From: Butyrivibrio sp. XPD2002
Lineage (GTDB): Bacteria > Bacillota > Clostridia > Lachnospirales > Lachnospiraceae
Assembly (NCBI RefSeq): GCF_000423945.1
Contig: NZ_AUIY01000013.1
Coordinates: forward strand, 62,001-126,000
Direction: 5' to 3'
DNA: 64,000 nt
The notes below the pieces were generated by a model. The model was given only the letters and a program-made list of their open reading frames with translations, ran no database searches and had not been told where the DNA came from. Shown piece after piece: positions 43,023-51,439 of this stretch; within the stretch, counting starts at the first letter, position 1, and each line of letters opens with the position of its first letter. The translations under genes were made by a program, and so were the position numbers.

Positions 43023-43439
43023 GGCTTGGATCAGGGTATTAAGTTTATCATTTTTGTACAACCTGGTGTCAGTTGAGTTGAACGAGGGTCACATTTGTGA
43101 CTATCGTATTTGTATCACATTTTGTATCTGAATAAAACATAGATACAAAATATTGCTTTTACTCTGATACAAGATGTGTTTGTCATGGCACAATTATAAC
43201 ATTATAGGGCAGTTTCTTCCGACTGTTTTTTCTTGATAGGCTACTTCTCTCGAAAGAAGATATATACTGCCATACTACAATCCGGCTATTTGCATATTGT
43301 CAATACTGATTATTGTCATAATTCTGTATTAAATTTAATGTATGGCAATTATGTACCAAATATATTACATACGGGGAGCAAAACGATATATATTTCAAGT
43401 AGTAAATCTAACGAACATTAAATTTATGAGGATTCATAC
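43023..43439. other. Gene-free region with clustered dyad symmetries
   Basis: It contains GTCACA-TT-TGTGAC (43088-43101), then TTGTATC at 43110 and 43122 and the opposite GATACAA at 43142 and 43166. ATTTTGTATCT (43119-43129) and AGATACAAAAT (43141-43151) form a perfect 11-bp inverted repeat with an 11-nt spacer. These look like operator sites, but the next gene is only a 55-aa ORF starting at 43440. Confidence 0.55.
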
Positions 43440-43607
43440 ATGAAATATAGCGATGAAGAAGTAAAAAAAGCAGCGGAGATATTATTTCCAGAATGTAGGA
43501 AGTATGAGGTAAGCATTAGCTGCAGCGAGAATATTTTAGGTACTAATGATGATGAAATCTATAGCTATGATAACTTTCGAGATAAATCAAATATAAATAA
43601 ATGTTGA
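43440..43607 (+). CDS. 55-aa protein of unknown function
   Basis: The ATG at 43440 has GAGG 8 nt upstream. The protein (MKYSDEEVKKAAEILFPECR at the start) is charged and looks like a short helical peptide; it may be a fragment of a larger lost gene. It lies downstream of a cluster of operator-like dyads. Confidence 0.4.
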   Translation: MKYSDEEVKKAAEILFPECRKYEVSISCSENILGTNDDEIYSYDNFRDKSNINKC

Positions 43608-43613
43608 CAGGTA

Positions 43614-43637
43614 CGCCCCCGCATTACTGCGAGGGCG
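43614..43637. terminator. Stem-loop between converging genes
   Basis: CGCCCCCGCA (43614-43623) pairs with TGCGAGGGCG (43628-43637), with one mismatch and a 4-nt loop. It lies between the + 55-aa ORF and the - CPBP gene. Confidence 0.65.
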
Positions 43638-43650
43638 CATTTATTGAAAT

Positions 43651-44520
43651 TTAATTCATGGCTTCAAGACTATCTTTATATAATCTTGTTCTGGTAATGA
43701 TTACAAAAAATACTATATCAAGTACAATTGAAACCGGATTAACCAGTGTTTTGTAAACATCACTGAATGGATAGATCATTGCTCCTGTAAGAACGATATT
43801 TTCAAACATATGTAAAAAGAATATTGGAAAGACTTTTCTGTGTGAAATAACATATATCGAACTATATACAAGGGAATTTGTTACACACATAAGTACAAAG
43901 CATACCGCTAAAAGCATGTTCGAATGAGCCCATTCATACTGAATCTGAGCAGGATAAAAGAACAGTGGTAAATGCCATATTCCCCAGATTAATCCAATAA
44001 TTATCGAACCTTTTACAACATTCTTTTTATTGATTACCATATCTGAGAGAAAGCCTCTCCAGCCAAACTCTTCAGAGAATGGTCCTGATATCAGCCCCCA
44101 AAACAGGAAATAGAAAAACATTAATGGATTTCCCGCAATAAGTTTTAGCCCCTCAAATCCGAGATTTTCTCCTCCATTCATCTTGGATATTGTCTGTGTG
44201 ACAAAGCACTCAATACATATGAGAAGCAAGCTGATAAATATAGCTAAAATACTTCTTTTATCCGGTACAAGACATCTTTTGAAGAAATCTTTAATATTCT
44301 CTTTTTTGTATAAAACAGCGACAAAAATGCCTCCTAAAAGTGATGGAAGCATACCCCCGATAACAAAAAAGATAGATGCAAAGTCAAATGAAGATACCGA
44401 AGTCTCTTCTACATTCATTTGTAATACTATTGGCGTAAATTGAAAGAGCCACGTTAATAAAAGTGTAACTATAACGAAAATAACAGCTACCTTTTTCTTG
44501 CTTAAATTCTCATTTTTCAT
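43651..44520 (-). CDS. CPBP-family intramembrane metalloprotease
   Basis: This 289-aa, eight-helix membrane protein has the CPBP motifs GPFSEEFGWRGF (EExxxR), GLIWGIWHLP (FxxxH-like, here WxxxH) and YVISHRKVFPIFFLHMFENI (the third His/Asn motif, quoted to 20 residues). It belongs to the CAAX-protease/bacteriocin-immunity clan. It is a second member of this family in the window besides 31151. The biological role is unknown. It is transcribed alone. Confidence 0.85.
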   Translation of the reverse strand: MKNENLSKKKVAVIFVIVTLLLTWLFQFTPIVLQMNVEETSVSSFDFASIFFVIGGMLPSLLGGIFVAVLYKKENIKDFFKRCLVPDKRSILAIFISLLLICIECFVTQTISKMNGGENLGFEGLKLIAGNPLMFFYFLFWGLISGPFSEEFGWRGFLSDMVINKKNVVKGSIIIGLIWGIWHLPLFFYPAQIQYEWAHSNMLLAVCFVLMCVTNSLVYSSIYVISHRKVFPIFFLHMFENIVLTGAMIYPFSDVYKTLVNPVSIVLDIVFFVIITRTRLYKDSLEAMN

Positions 44521-44759
44521 GCACTACCCCCATCCCCGTAACAATTTTTTATAATACAGTTCAATATTTTATCAGTTTATATGGCTGTTATCTACGCATT
44601 TAGTGCTAATTTTAATAAGGGGCTGTCGCACTAAGCAATTTAAAGTACGGGCAGTAGACATTAACAACTGTATTTGTGCAATTTTATCCATATTTGTTGC
44701 CGTAATATGGTAGAATTTCATAGTAATAATAGTCAGTTTACAGCATGAGGAGACATGTG

Positions 44760-46019
44760 ATGAAAAAGAGATTGGTAAGCCTAATAATTGCATCCTTTAT
44801 GGCAGCACAGCTTGTTGCGTGCGGTACAAATACCAAAGGAGAGGTAAGTACTAATGCTGGAAGCGACCTCTCCAAGACTGAATCTGCGCAAAAAGAGGAG
44901 GAGAGCAGCGAGAAAACTTCTGAAAGCAGTGAAGAATCAGCAACTAATGAAGAAAATACAGGCATGGCAAATCCCTGGAGAGACTGCACAGAGGATGAAG
45001 CAAAATCATCCTGTCCACGCCTGTTTAAAGCGCCCGAGGGCAGTAAGGTAACAGGCTGGAGCATGATGGGGGAAAAGAGCGATGATCCCGGAGCCCAGGG
45101 TCCACTGATACAGCTGGATTTTAGTATGGATGATATGGATTTTACTGCAAGAGCCCAGTATGGAGCCGATGAATATGCAGATATTTCCGGCATGTACTAT
45201 GAATGGACTACTACAGATGATGTAACCCTAGCTAACTGGGGTGAAGGGCATATGGAGGGCAAGGTCAGCCGCTATGTAGGAGATGACGGCATGGTCGACC
45301 TTTGTACCTGGTACGATATTGAAATTGGAATAGCGTATTCCCTGTCTGTCGAAGCTTCTGACCTTGACGGATTTGACATCCAGGCAGTTGCTGAGCAGAT
45401 GTATAGCCAAGAGAACGAGCCCGGAGTAGATGGTGAATCTGATTCAGAGGACGGCGCAGAGGGTTCATATGCTCCTGCGGACTTTAACCCTGCAGATATA
45501 TATGTGGCAACAGCTGAGAAGTCTTCCATAGATATTTCCGGATGTGATACATTCACACAGATTGTTGATAAGCTTGAAGATGGCATGGGCTATGCAAATG
45601 CCACCATCGGAGATTCCGATGTACTTCTGGTATCAAGCGGAACATACGAATGGGAATCCGGAGTTTATGCAGCAATAGATTCTGAAATTTTCTACTATAA
45701 AGACGGAGTTCCTACATATCTCGCTACAGTTTCGTCGAGCGGCACAGCAGATCCACTGAAAATAAAGGATGGAAATCTTTATGTTGCCGGACACCATTTC
45801 ATATTCAAATATCTGATAGATAGCGGTTGTCTTATCGAGACTGAGGAAGCATATGAAGAATATGATGATAATGGTAATGAAATATACTATTACAAGACCT
45901 GCAACAGCCAGTTCGAAGATTATGACGCACCGACTGCAAAAAGCCGCTACGAGGAGCTCTTTACAGAGCTTGAAGGTGCAGAGGTTATAAGTTTTAATAC
46001 TGTAGGTGGAAACTCCTAA
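44760..46019 (+). CDS. Lipoprotein of unknown function, duplicated copy B
   Basis: This 419-aa paralogue of the protein at 35362 has the same lipobox (LVAC), linker and two-domain plan (LDFSMDDMDFTARAQYGADE; ISGCDTFTQIVDKLEDG). It differs mainly in the linker and in a variable segment near residues 225-250 (SQENEPGVDGESDSEDG here). GAGGAG sets the start. Unlike copy A it retains a proper terminator and the lipase gene downstream, so this is likely the ancestral arrangement. Confidence 0.7.
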   Translation: MKKRLVSLIIASFMAAQLVACGTNTKGEVSTNAGSDLSKTESAQKEEESSEKTSESSEESATNEENTGMANPWRDCTEDEAKSSCPRLFKAPEGSKVTGWSMMGEKSDDPGAQGPLIQLDFSMDDMDFTARAQYGADEYADISGMYYEWTTTDDVTLANWGEGHMEGKVSRYVGDDGMVDLCTWYDIEIGIAYSLSVEASDLDGFDIQAVAEQMYSQENEPGVDGESDSEDGAEGSYAPADFNPADIYVATAEKSSIDISGCDTFTQIVDKLEDGMGYANATIGDSDVLLVSSGTYEWESGVYAAIDSEIFYYKDGVPTYLATVSSSGTADPLKIKDGNLYVAGHHFIFKYLIDSGCLIETEEAYEEYDDNGNEIYYYKTCNSQFEDYDAPTAKSRYEELFTELEGAEVISFNTVGGNS

Positions 46020-46026
46020 ATAGACC

Positions 46027-46052
46027 CGGCGGCAGAAATGCCGCCGTTTTTT
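46027..46052 (+). terminator. Rho-independent terminator after lipoprotein copy B
   Basis: CGGCGGCA (46027-46034), a GAAA loop, TGCCGCCG (46039-46046) and a T6 run. In copy A the right arm is deleted. Confidence 0.9.
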
Positions 46053-46168
46053 ATTGTTTATTGTTCTTTTTTTGTAAAAAACTCTTTTCTATTTGCAATA
46101 AATGGGAATGGTCATGGGATGGAGATAGGTGTATTGTGGTAGAAACAAAAGCATTTGGGGGAATTATT

Positions 46169-46981
46169 ATGGAGAAACAATTAAAATATCCTATTCTCAT
46201 GGTTCACGGGATGGGATTTAGGGATCGTAAATATCTAAACTACTGGGGCAGAATACCAGCTGCTCTTGAATCAGCAGGCTGTCAGATATTCTATGGAAAT
46301 CAGGACAGCAACGCTTCTATTGAGACAAATGCGCTGGTACTTCGTGACAAAATATTTGAAATTCTTGAAAAGACCGGGGCTGATAAAGTTAACGTCATAG
46401 CCCATTCTAAAGGAGGCCTTGATATCAGATGCGCAATAGCAAAGTATGGACTGGGAGATAAGGTTGCATCAGTAACCACCATGAGTACTCCACACAACGG
46501 ATCCGTCACGGTTGATAAGCTTTTAAAGCTCCCGGATTTTCTTGTCCGTATAGCCGGAAAGTGCACGGATATTGTTTTCAGAGTTCTTGGTGACAAACAG
46601 CCTGATTCCTACAGCGTATTCAAATCGTTCACTACAGATGGGGCAGCAAAGTTTAATGCTGAGTATCCCGATGCTCCAGAAACCTATTACCAGAGCTACG
46701 CATTTGCCATGAAAAGTCCATTCAGTGATATTTTCCTATGGTTCCCAAGTCTGGTCGTATGGCTCGTTGAAGGAGTAAACGATGGACTCCTTACACCTGA
46801 GTCTGTGAAGTGGACTAACTTTAAGGGAATTGTCCGAAGTAATTCAAGGCGCGGAATTTCTCACTGCGACGAAGTAGACATGCGCCGTATAAGGCTTACA
46901 AGAAAGCAGGGTGAAGGAGTGTCTGATATAACGGAGTTTTACATTGGTGTTGCTAATGATCTGATGCTGATGGGATATTAA
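46169..46981 (+). CDS. Lipase-like alpha/beta hydrolase
   Basis: About 270 aa from ATG 46169 (GGGGGA 6 nt upstream). The fold is that of bacterial triacylglycerol lipases: MVHGMGF at the oxyanion strand, the nucleophile elbow AHSKGG (here AHSxG instead of GHSxG), STPHNGS after it, and a late His in GISHCDEVD. There is no signal peptide, so it would act inside the cell or be released by lysis. It is missing from duplicated copy A, where an 851-bp deletion removed it. The substrate is unknown. Confidence 0.82.
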   Translation: MEKQLKYPILMVHGMGFRDRKYLNYWGRIPAALESAGCQIFYGNQDSNASIETNALVLRDKIFEILEKTGADKVNVIAHSKGGLDIRCAIAKYGLGDKVASVTTMSTPHNGSVTVDKLLKLPDFLVRIAGKCTDIVFRVLGDKQPDSYSVFKSFTTDGAAKFNAEYPDAPETYYQSYAFAMKSPFSDIFLWFPSLVVWLVEGVNDGLLTPESVKWTNFKGIVRSNSRRGISHCDEVDMRRIRLTRKQGEGVSDITEFYIGVANDLMLMGY

Positions 46982-47098
46982 AAACCATATTTCTTCCAGA
47001 AGGAAAAATATAAGATTACTTTTTGCTCTACATGATATGTAACAGATTCATCTTTTTGTTAAGTATACATACATACCAGCTAAAATGGGCGGTACAGC

Positions 47099-47211
47099 TG
47101 TAGCTACTCATATAAAATCTGTAAATAGTTGTAATTCTATATCTGCGTTGTAAATACTTGTATAGAAGTGTAAATAGGTGTATTATTGTATTAATCATGT
47201 AAATAGTTGTA
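47099..47211 (+). promoter_or_regulatory. Helically phased TGTA array before the AAA+ ATPase gene
   Basis: TGTA occurs at 47099, 47120, 47130, 47149, 47159, 47169, 47179, 47187, 47198 and 47208, with TATA at the two missing steps (47111 and 47138). The spacing is about 10 bp, so all sites face one side of the helix. Four pairs form 14-mers TGTAAATA-N2-TGTA at 47120, 47149, 47169 and 47198. The array ends 3 nt before the GGAGG of the gene. Confidence 0.75.
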
Positions 47212-47223
47212 TTGGAGGGCATT

Positions 47224-48300
47224 ATGAAAAATCCATTTACACATACACCTGGAAGAGTTGGTGATGCGAATATTACCACCACTTTGGAAGAAAAAGTCTA
47301 CGAAAATTTCTTGTATCCACAGCCATCTGAGAGTGTATACAAGATAACTGGAATACGAGGATCAGGGAAAACCGTTATCTTTGGAAATATCCTTAGACAT
47401 TATAAAACTGTGGACATGAAAGCTGAAGGATGGCTGGTTTACGATGTCTCATCTGCAAGAAATCAGATAAGCACATTGATATCTTATCTATTGCTTGAGC
47501 CGGAAGTTAAAAAAGCGCTGCTGGCAGAAAAAACTAATTTGAGCATTTCAATACCTTTTATTGGAATAAATGCTGGTGTTGATACAAAAACGGATTATGA
47601 TGATGAAGTGCGTCTTGAGCAACTTATTGGTATTTTAGTCAAGGCGAAAAAGAAGATTATGATTGGTATCGATGATATAGCAAAGACCGACGCAATGACT
47701 GAATTCTGCTCAGTATATGCGAAGCTGATAAGAAATACTTTGGAGGATGAAATAGCAGCGCCATGGCCTGTTTATCTTATTTGCTCTGGGGTTTATCAGA
47801 ATTTCTATGAGTTGGGCGAAGTTCCAAATCTTACTTTCTTTAAGAGGGCGGCCGAACTGAGAACAGAGCCATTTCCTATGCCTGCAATGGCAATCAAGTA
47901 TGAAGATATGGCACAGATGGATGAAGACAAAGCTATTTCTTTTGCCAAGATGACTAAAGGCTTTGCCTATGCTTATCAGGTGTTTGGAAGTGCATACTTC
48001 GAACACAAAGACAAGGGCGAAGAATATGTGCTAAAGCAGGCAAAGAGTGAGCTGTTCGCTCAATGCTATGAGAAGATATGGAGAGAACTCCCTGAAGGAG
48101 AACGGGAAATCCTCAGAATAGTTTCTTCAGGTCCCAAAAAGAGAAAAGAAGTTCTAGAGGAATTGGATGGTAAGGGGAGCTATCAGGTAAACAGTACTGC
48201 GCTGAAAAAAAAGGGGTTACTCCTTGATAGCTCAGAGTCTTATGGTGTAGCGGAGATCACATTGCCATTTTTCGGTGAGTATATTCAGAAATATTGTTGA
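47224..48300 (+). CDS. AAA+/STAND-type ATPase of the Arch_ATPase class
   Basis: About 358 aa from ATG 47224, with GGAGGG just upstream. Walker A is GIRGSGKT (residues 43-50), Walker B IMIGIDDI near residue 145, and a sensor-like YLICSGVY follows. The C-terminal 80 residues look like a winged helix (EREILRIVSSGPKKRKEVLE, ALKKKGLLL). This plan resembles ORC1/Cdc6-like and archaeal-type ATPases found in bacterial mobile regions. It probably binds DNA, maybe the phased TGTA array before its own gene. A lysine-rich protein gene follows after 172 nt. Confidence 0.75.
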   Translation: MKNPFTHTPGRVGDANITTTLEEKVYENFLYPQPSESVYKITGIRGSGKTVIFGNILRHYKTVDMKAEGWLVYDVSSARNQISTLISYLLLEPEVKKALLAEKTNLSISIPFIGINAGVDTKTDYDDEVRLEQLIGILVKAKKKIMIGIDDIAKTDAMTEFCSVYAKLIRNTLEDEIAAPWPVYLICSGVYQNFYELGEVPNLTFFKRAAELRTEPFPMPAMAIKYEDMAQMDEDKAISFAKMTKGFAYAYQVFGSAYFEHKDKGEEYVLKQAKSELFAQCYEKIWRELPEGEREILRIVSSGPKKRKEVLEELDGKGSYQVNSTALKKKGLLLDSSESYGVAEITLPFFGEYIQKYC

Positions 48301-48472
48301 TTGTTTATGGTGTAGAATTACCATGAAATATCACATGCTATGATTTGGCTTATAACGAAAATATGCTATTGTATTTACATACACATTCAATTTACTTAAG
48401 AATATCTATTTCATATTTTATCAATTGTTCTATTTTGAATAGCACAACATATAACAATATCAGGAGGCACAA

Positions 48473-49324
48473 ATGTTACATATCATAGTTCTCAGCAAGG
48501 GGTATTTCCCTGAAAAATTAAGCACAAAGGATACTGCAAAGGACAGGGTAATTGTAATAGCTTCAGCAAACGATTCCATACCAGTGTCTGCATATCAGAA
48601 TGCGATGTTAAGGAATATGGAGGTAAAACTCCTTCCTGAGATAAAGGATACTTCTGCAGAAGGAAAGAATATTCTGCGCATTGCCCAGGCTATGCTCATA
48701 GGTCAGCTCACAGCAGCCGAGAAGGAATATGAACTTTATACAGATGATGATGTTCTAAAGAAAGGACTCGCTCCTTCTTCAGGAGCAAAAGCTTCTTCTA
48801 AAAAGCAGCCACGCAAAAAAGTGAGCATAGAAGTTGAAGTAAAAGAGAAGAAGTCTGAACCTGCTGGGGAGAAGGCTCCAAAGAAGCAGATAGAAAAGAA
48901 AAAAGCAGCTTCTGAGAAACAGACAGTAAAAGCCTCGGATAAGGAAGCAAAGGCTGAAACAGGTGAGAAAGAAACAAAGTCAGCACCAACAAAGAAAAGA
49001 CCCATGATCACAAACAAGATGGCAGACTTTGCGCCAAAGCAGGAAAGCGTGCCTGAAAAGAAGGAGAAAAAAACAGCTAAGGCTCCGGCAAAGAAGAAGG
49101 AAGCTGTAAAGATTCCAACTCTTGCACAGATAAAAAAGGTGCTGGGAGCTGCAAACAGCGGCTATGCTAAGACAGTACTTGAAGTGTGTAAGAATTCTAA
49201 TCAGATAACATTTGAGATGAATGCTAGAATGGAACTTGCCAAGGCAGGACTTGGTTCAGGCGCATGTCAGGAGATTGCAAAAACTCTTAACGACGAGTTT
49301 GGAAAACAGCTTCCACCGGCATAA
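48473..49324 (+). CDS. Lysine/alanine-rich protein with N- and C-terminal domains
   Basis: This 283-aa protein starts at ATG 48473 behind AGGAGG. Residues 1-95 form a compact domain (VIVIASANDSIPVSAYQNAM, NILRIAQAMLIGQLTAAEKE). Residues 100-215 are a Lys/Ala/Glu-rich low-complexity linker that looks like a histone H1-type tail. Residues 216-283 form a helical domain (LAQIKKVLGAANSGYAKTVL). No family is recognised. The basic linker suggests DNA or RNA binding. A TATTTACA box (48372-48379, reverse complement of the TGTAAATA in the phased array) lies upstream, hinting at shared control with the AAA+ gene. Confidence 0.6.
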   Translation: MLHIIVLSKGYFPEKLSTKDTAKDRVIVIASANDSIPVSAYQNAMLRNMEVKLLPEIKDTSAEGKNILRIAQAMLIGQLTAAEKEYELYTDDDVLKKGLAPSSGAKASSKKQPRKKVSIEVEVKEKKSEPAGEKAPKKQIEKKKAASEKQTVKASDKEAKAETGEKETKSAPTKKRPMITNKMADFAPKQESVPEKKEKKTAKAPAKKKEAVKIPTLAQIKKVLGAANSGYAKTVLEVCKNSNQITFEMNARMELAKAGLGSGACQEIAKTLNDEFGKQLPPA

Positions 49325-49335
49325 GACAAAACAAA

Positions 49336-49375
49336 AAAACCGCAAATCATCGATTATTTGATGGTTTGCGGTTTT
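49336..49375 (+). terminator. Strong terminator after the lysine-rich gene
   Basis: A 15-bp stem joins AAACCGCAAATCAT (49337-49350) to ATGGTTTGCGGTTT (49361-49374) with one G-T pair, followed by TTAGTTT. Confidence 0.85.
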
Positions 49376-49714
49376 AGTTTGCGCTAAAGATCAGTTATCC
49401 AGATTATCTACATATGATTCATTGCTAAATCATCGCAGAGATAGAGGTTTGATTTTGAATTTCTATCAGTTTGAGGTAAAATACCCCTGTAATTGTATTA
49501 TACAAAGCGGAGTTTGAAAGGATTATAAATATGAAAAACGCATTATCTTGGCTGTTAATTTTGTTAAATGTGATATGAAGAACCACATAATTTTTATACC
49601 ATTGAGCTATAAAACTCTTGGGAATTATCCATCCCCAATCGCAATTTGAGCGAATGGTTCTATTCCGGAATTATCGCGAAAGGTTATGGAAAAAATTACG
49701 GAGGCAGACCCTGA
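49376..49714 (+). other. Leader region of the sugar-use operon
   Basis: It holds a -10-like TATTAT (49496-49501) and a 15-codon ORF (49531-49578, MKNALSWLLILLNVI) with a GAAAGGA site, which may be a relic or leader peptide. AGAACCA (49579) and TGGTTCT (49654) are complementary and could fold the leader. The kinase has GGAGG at its start. Confidence 0.35.
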
Positions 49715-51418
49715 ATGGGACAAGCGAAGTATTTATCGATTAGAGCTAAAGTGTTTATTTCATATGTTATTGTACAGCTTTTGCTAATTTGTGTAGTATC
49801 TGCTACGGTATACTATTTTGTAGGGAAAAGAATGACAAAACAGGTTATCTCATACAGTAAGCAGATGACAGAGCAGATGGCGGAAAATATGTCAAAAAAT
49901 CTGCAAACGCTTGAAGAGAGAGTAGTTTATGTCTTAAAAGATAGCAATATTTTTTCCTATCAGGACAATATAGACCTGGCATCAAAACATGACGTAAGCC
50001 ATAGGTTAAAAGGGCTTGGCGTTATGCTCGATTCAGTCCATTTACCGACGCATTCGTTATATTTATATGATCCTTTTGGATGTTCATTTTACTATGACAA
50101 AAATGGATTAAGCTTAGAAGATTTCAAATCCTTCGATATATACAGATACATTAAAGAAAACAAGGATGAACTGATCTCACATAAAGGGAAAACAATATGG
50201 CTGGCCTTGGATGAGGAAGCAGATACATTATATATGGTCAAAACAGTATTAGACCCCGAGGATTGTAAATATAAGGGAATATTGTGCGTAGAGGTTGGAA
50301 AAGAATACTTAATTGACCAGTGTGCAAGTATCGAAAAGGATCTAAATAATAATATTGTTATTTATGATAAGGAAAATAATCTTCTTACATGTGGAAAGGG
50401 TTTTATAAACGTAGCAAAGGCATACGTTCCTAATTCAGGAACTACAGTAAAAGATTATTATGTTACTGAGGCGAAGATTAAATCAAAATCATGGACGCTT
50501 GCGACATTTATTGCCGGTGATGTTCTGGACAGTGCTATTCATGAATTCATGAGAACATTTATGTTGGTTGAAGTCGCCATAATAATAATAATGGGCATGA
50601 TAACATATGGTTTATCTGCTACTATGACTGGCAATATTACGTCAATAATAAAAAATTTTGAGCGCATAAAGATTGGGGAGAAAGCAGAAGATATAATCCC
50701 GCGTGCTAATGATGAAACAACAATTCTCTGTGAGAAATTTAATGAGATGAACAGAGAGCTTAATAATTATATAAATAAGCTTGCTGAGAGCACAGTCCTT
50801 ACTGAACGGTCTGAACTAAATGCTCTTGTAGCACAGATGAATCCGCATTTTTTATATAATACGCTGGAAAGTATAAATTCAATAGCAAAATTGCATGGTG
50901 AGGATGAGATATCTAAATGTATCACAAAGCTTGCAAGGATTTTAAGAACATCCATATATGGAGAAAATCAGGAAATAACACTTTTGGATGAGACGACTTA
51001 TATTGAACAGTATCTGTCATTGCAAAATATGATAATGGGCGACAGAATTGACTGGGTAATTGAAGTAGATGATACAGTAAAAGATGCGCTTGTTCCGAAG
51101 CTTATTTTGCAGCCTATAGTGGAGAATTCCATAAAATACGGTTTGGAAGAAAAACTCAGGGACGGATTTCTTTGCATAATAGGGAGTCGGGAGGGTAATA
51201 ATCTTATTATAAAAATCTCAGATAATGGAAATGGTATGTCCGAAGAAACTTTGTCGGAGATTCTAAACAATTCAAGAGATTATGAGAAGTATCACATAGG
51301 GTTAAATAGCGTAAAGAGAAGGTTACAGATTTTATATGGAGATGAATATGGCATAGATATCGAAAGCACTTTGGAGGAAGGTACAAATGTTGTTCTGAGA
51401 ATGCCATATCATATTTAG
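49715..51418 (+). CDS. YesM-type sensor histidine kinase
   Basis: This 567-aa membrane kinase has TM1 (about 14-34), an extracellular sensor domain, TM2 (about 284-303), a HAMP region and a His_kinase domain with the phospho-His in AQMNPHFLYNTLESI near residue 375, then HATPase (ILQPIVENSIKYGL, ISDNGNGM, GLNSVKRRL). It is the sensor partner of the YesN regulator 21 nt downstream. Pairs of this kind control nearby sugar importers in gut Clostridia, as here. Confidence 0.92.
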   Translation: MGQAKYLSIRAKVFISYVIVQLLLICVVSATVYYFVGKRMTKQVISYSKQMTEQMAENMSKNLQTLEERVVYVLKDSNIFSYQDNIDLASKHDVSHRLKGLGVMLDSVHLPTHSLYLYDPFGCSFYYDKNGLSLEDFKSFDIYRYIKENKDELISHKGKTIWLALDEEADTLYMVKTVLDPEDCKYKGILCVEVGKEYLIDQCASIEKDLNNNIVIYDKENNLLTCGKGFINVAKAYVPNSGTTVKDYYVTEAKIKSKSWTLATFIAGDVLDSAIHEFMRTFMLVEVAIIIIMGMITYGLSATMTGNITSIIKNFERIKIGEKAEDIIPRANDETTILCEKFNEMNRELNNYINKLAESTVLTERSELNALVAQMNPHFLYNTLESINSIAKLHGEDEISKCITKLARILRTSIYGENQEITLLDETTYIEQYLSLQNMIMGDRIDWVIEVDDTVKDALVPKLILQPIVENSIKYGLEEKLRDGFLCIIGSREGNNLIIKISDNGNGMSEETLSEILNNSRDYEKYHIGLNSVKRRLQILYGDEYGIDIESTLEEGTNVVLRMPYHI

Positions 51419-51439
51419 TGTCTTTTGGTGGGAAAAAGT

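Larger units (their letters stand above)
44639..47058. repeat. Segmental duplication, copy B (with lipase gene)
   Basis: Same unit as 35238-36810 but complete: leader, lipoprotein gene, terminator, lipase gene and tail to CATCTTTTTG (47058). It begins about 8 nt after GGGGCTGTCGCAC (44619-44631), which resembles the end of an insertion sequence. Confidence 0.9.

Noticed and set aside
43233-43421. 62-codon + strand ORF
   Set aside because: It starts at TTG without a ribosome site, overlaps AT-rich regulatory-looking DNA and has an unlikely composition. The 55-aa ORF at 43440 has better support.
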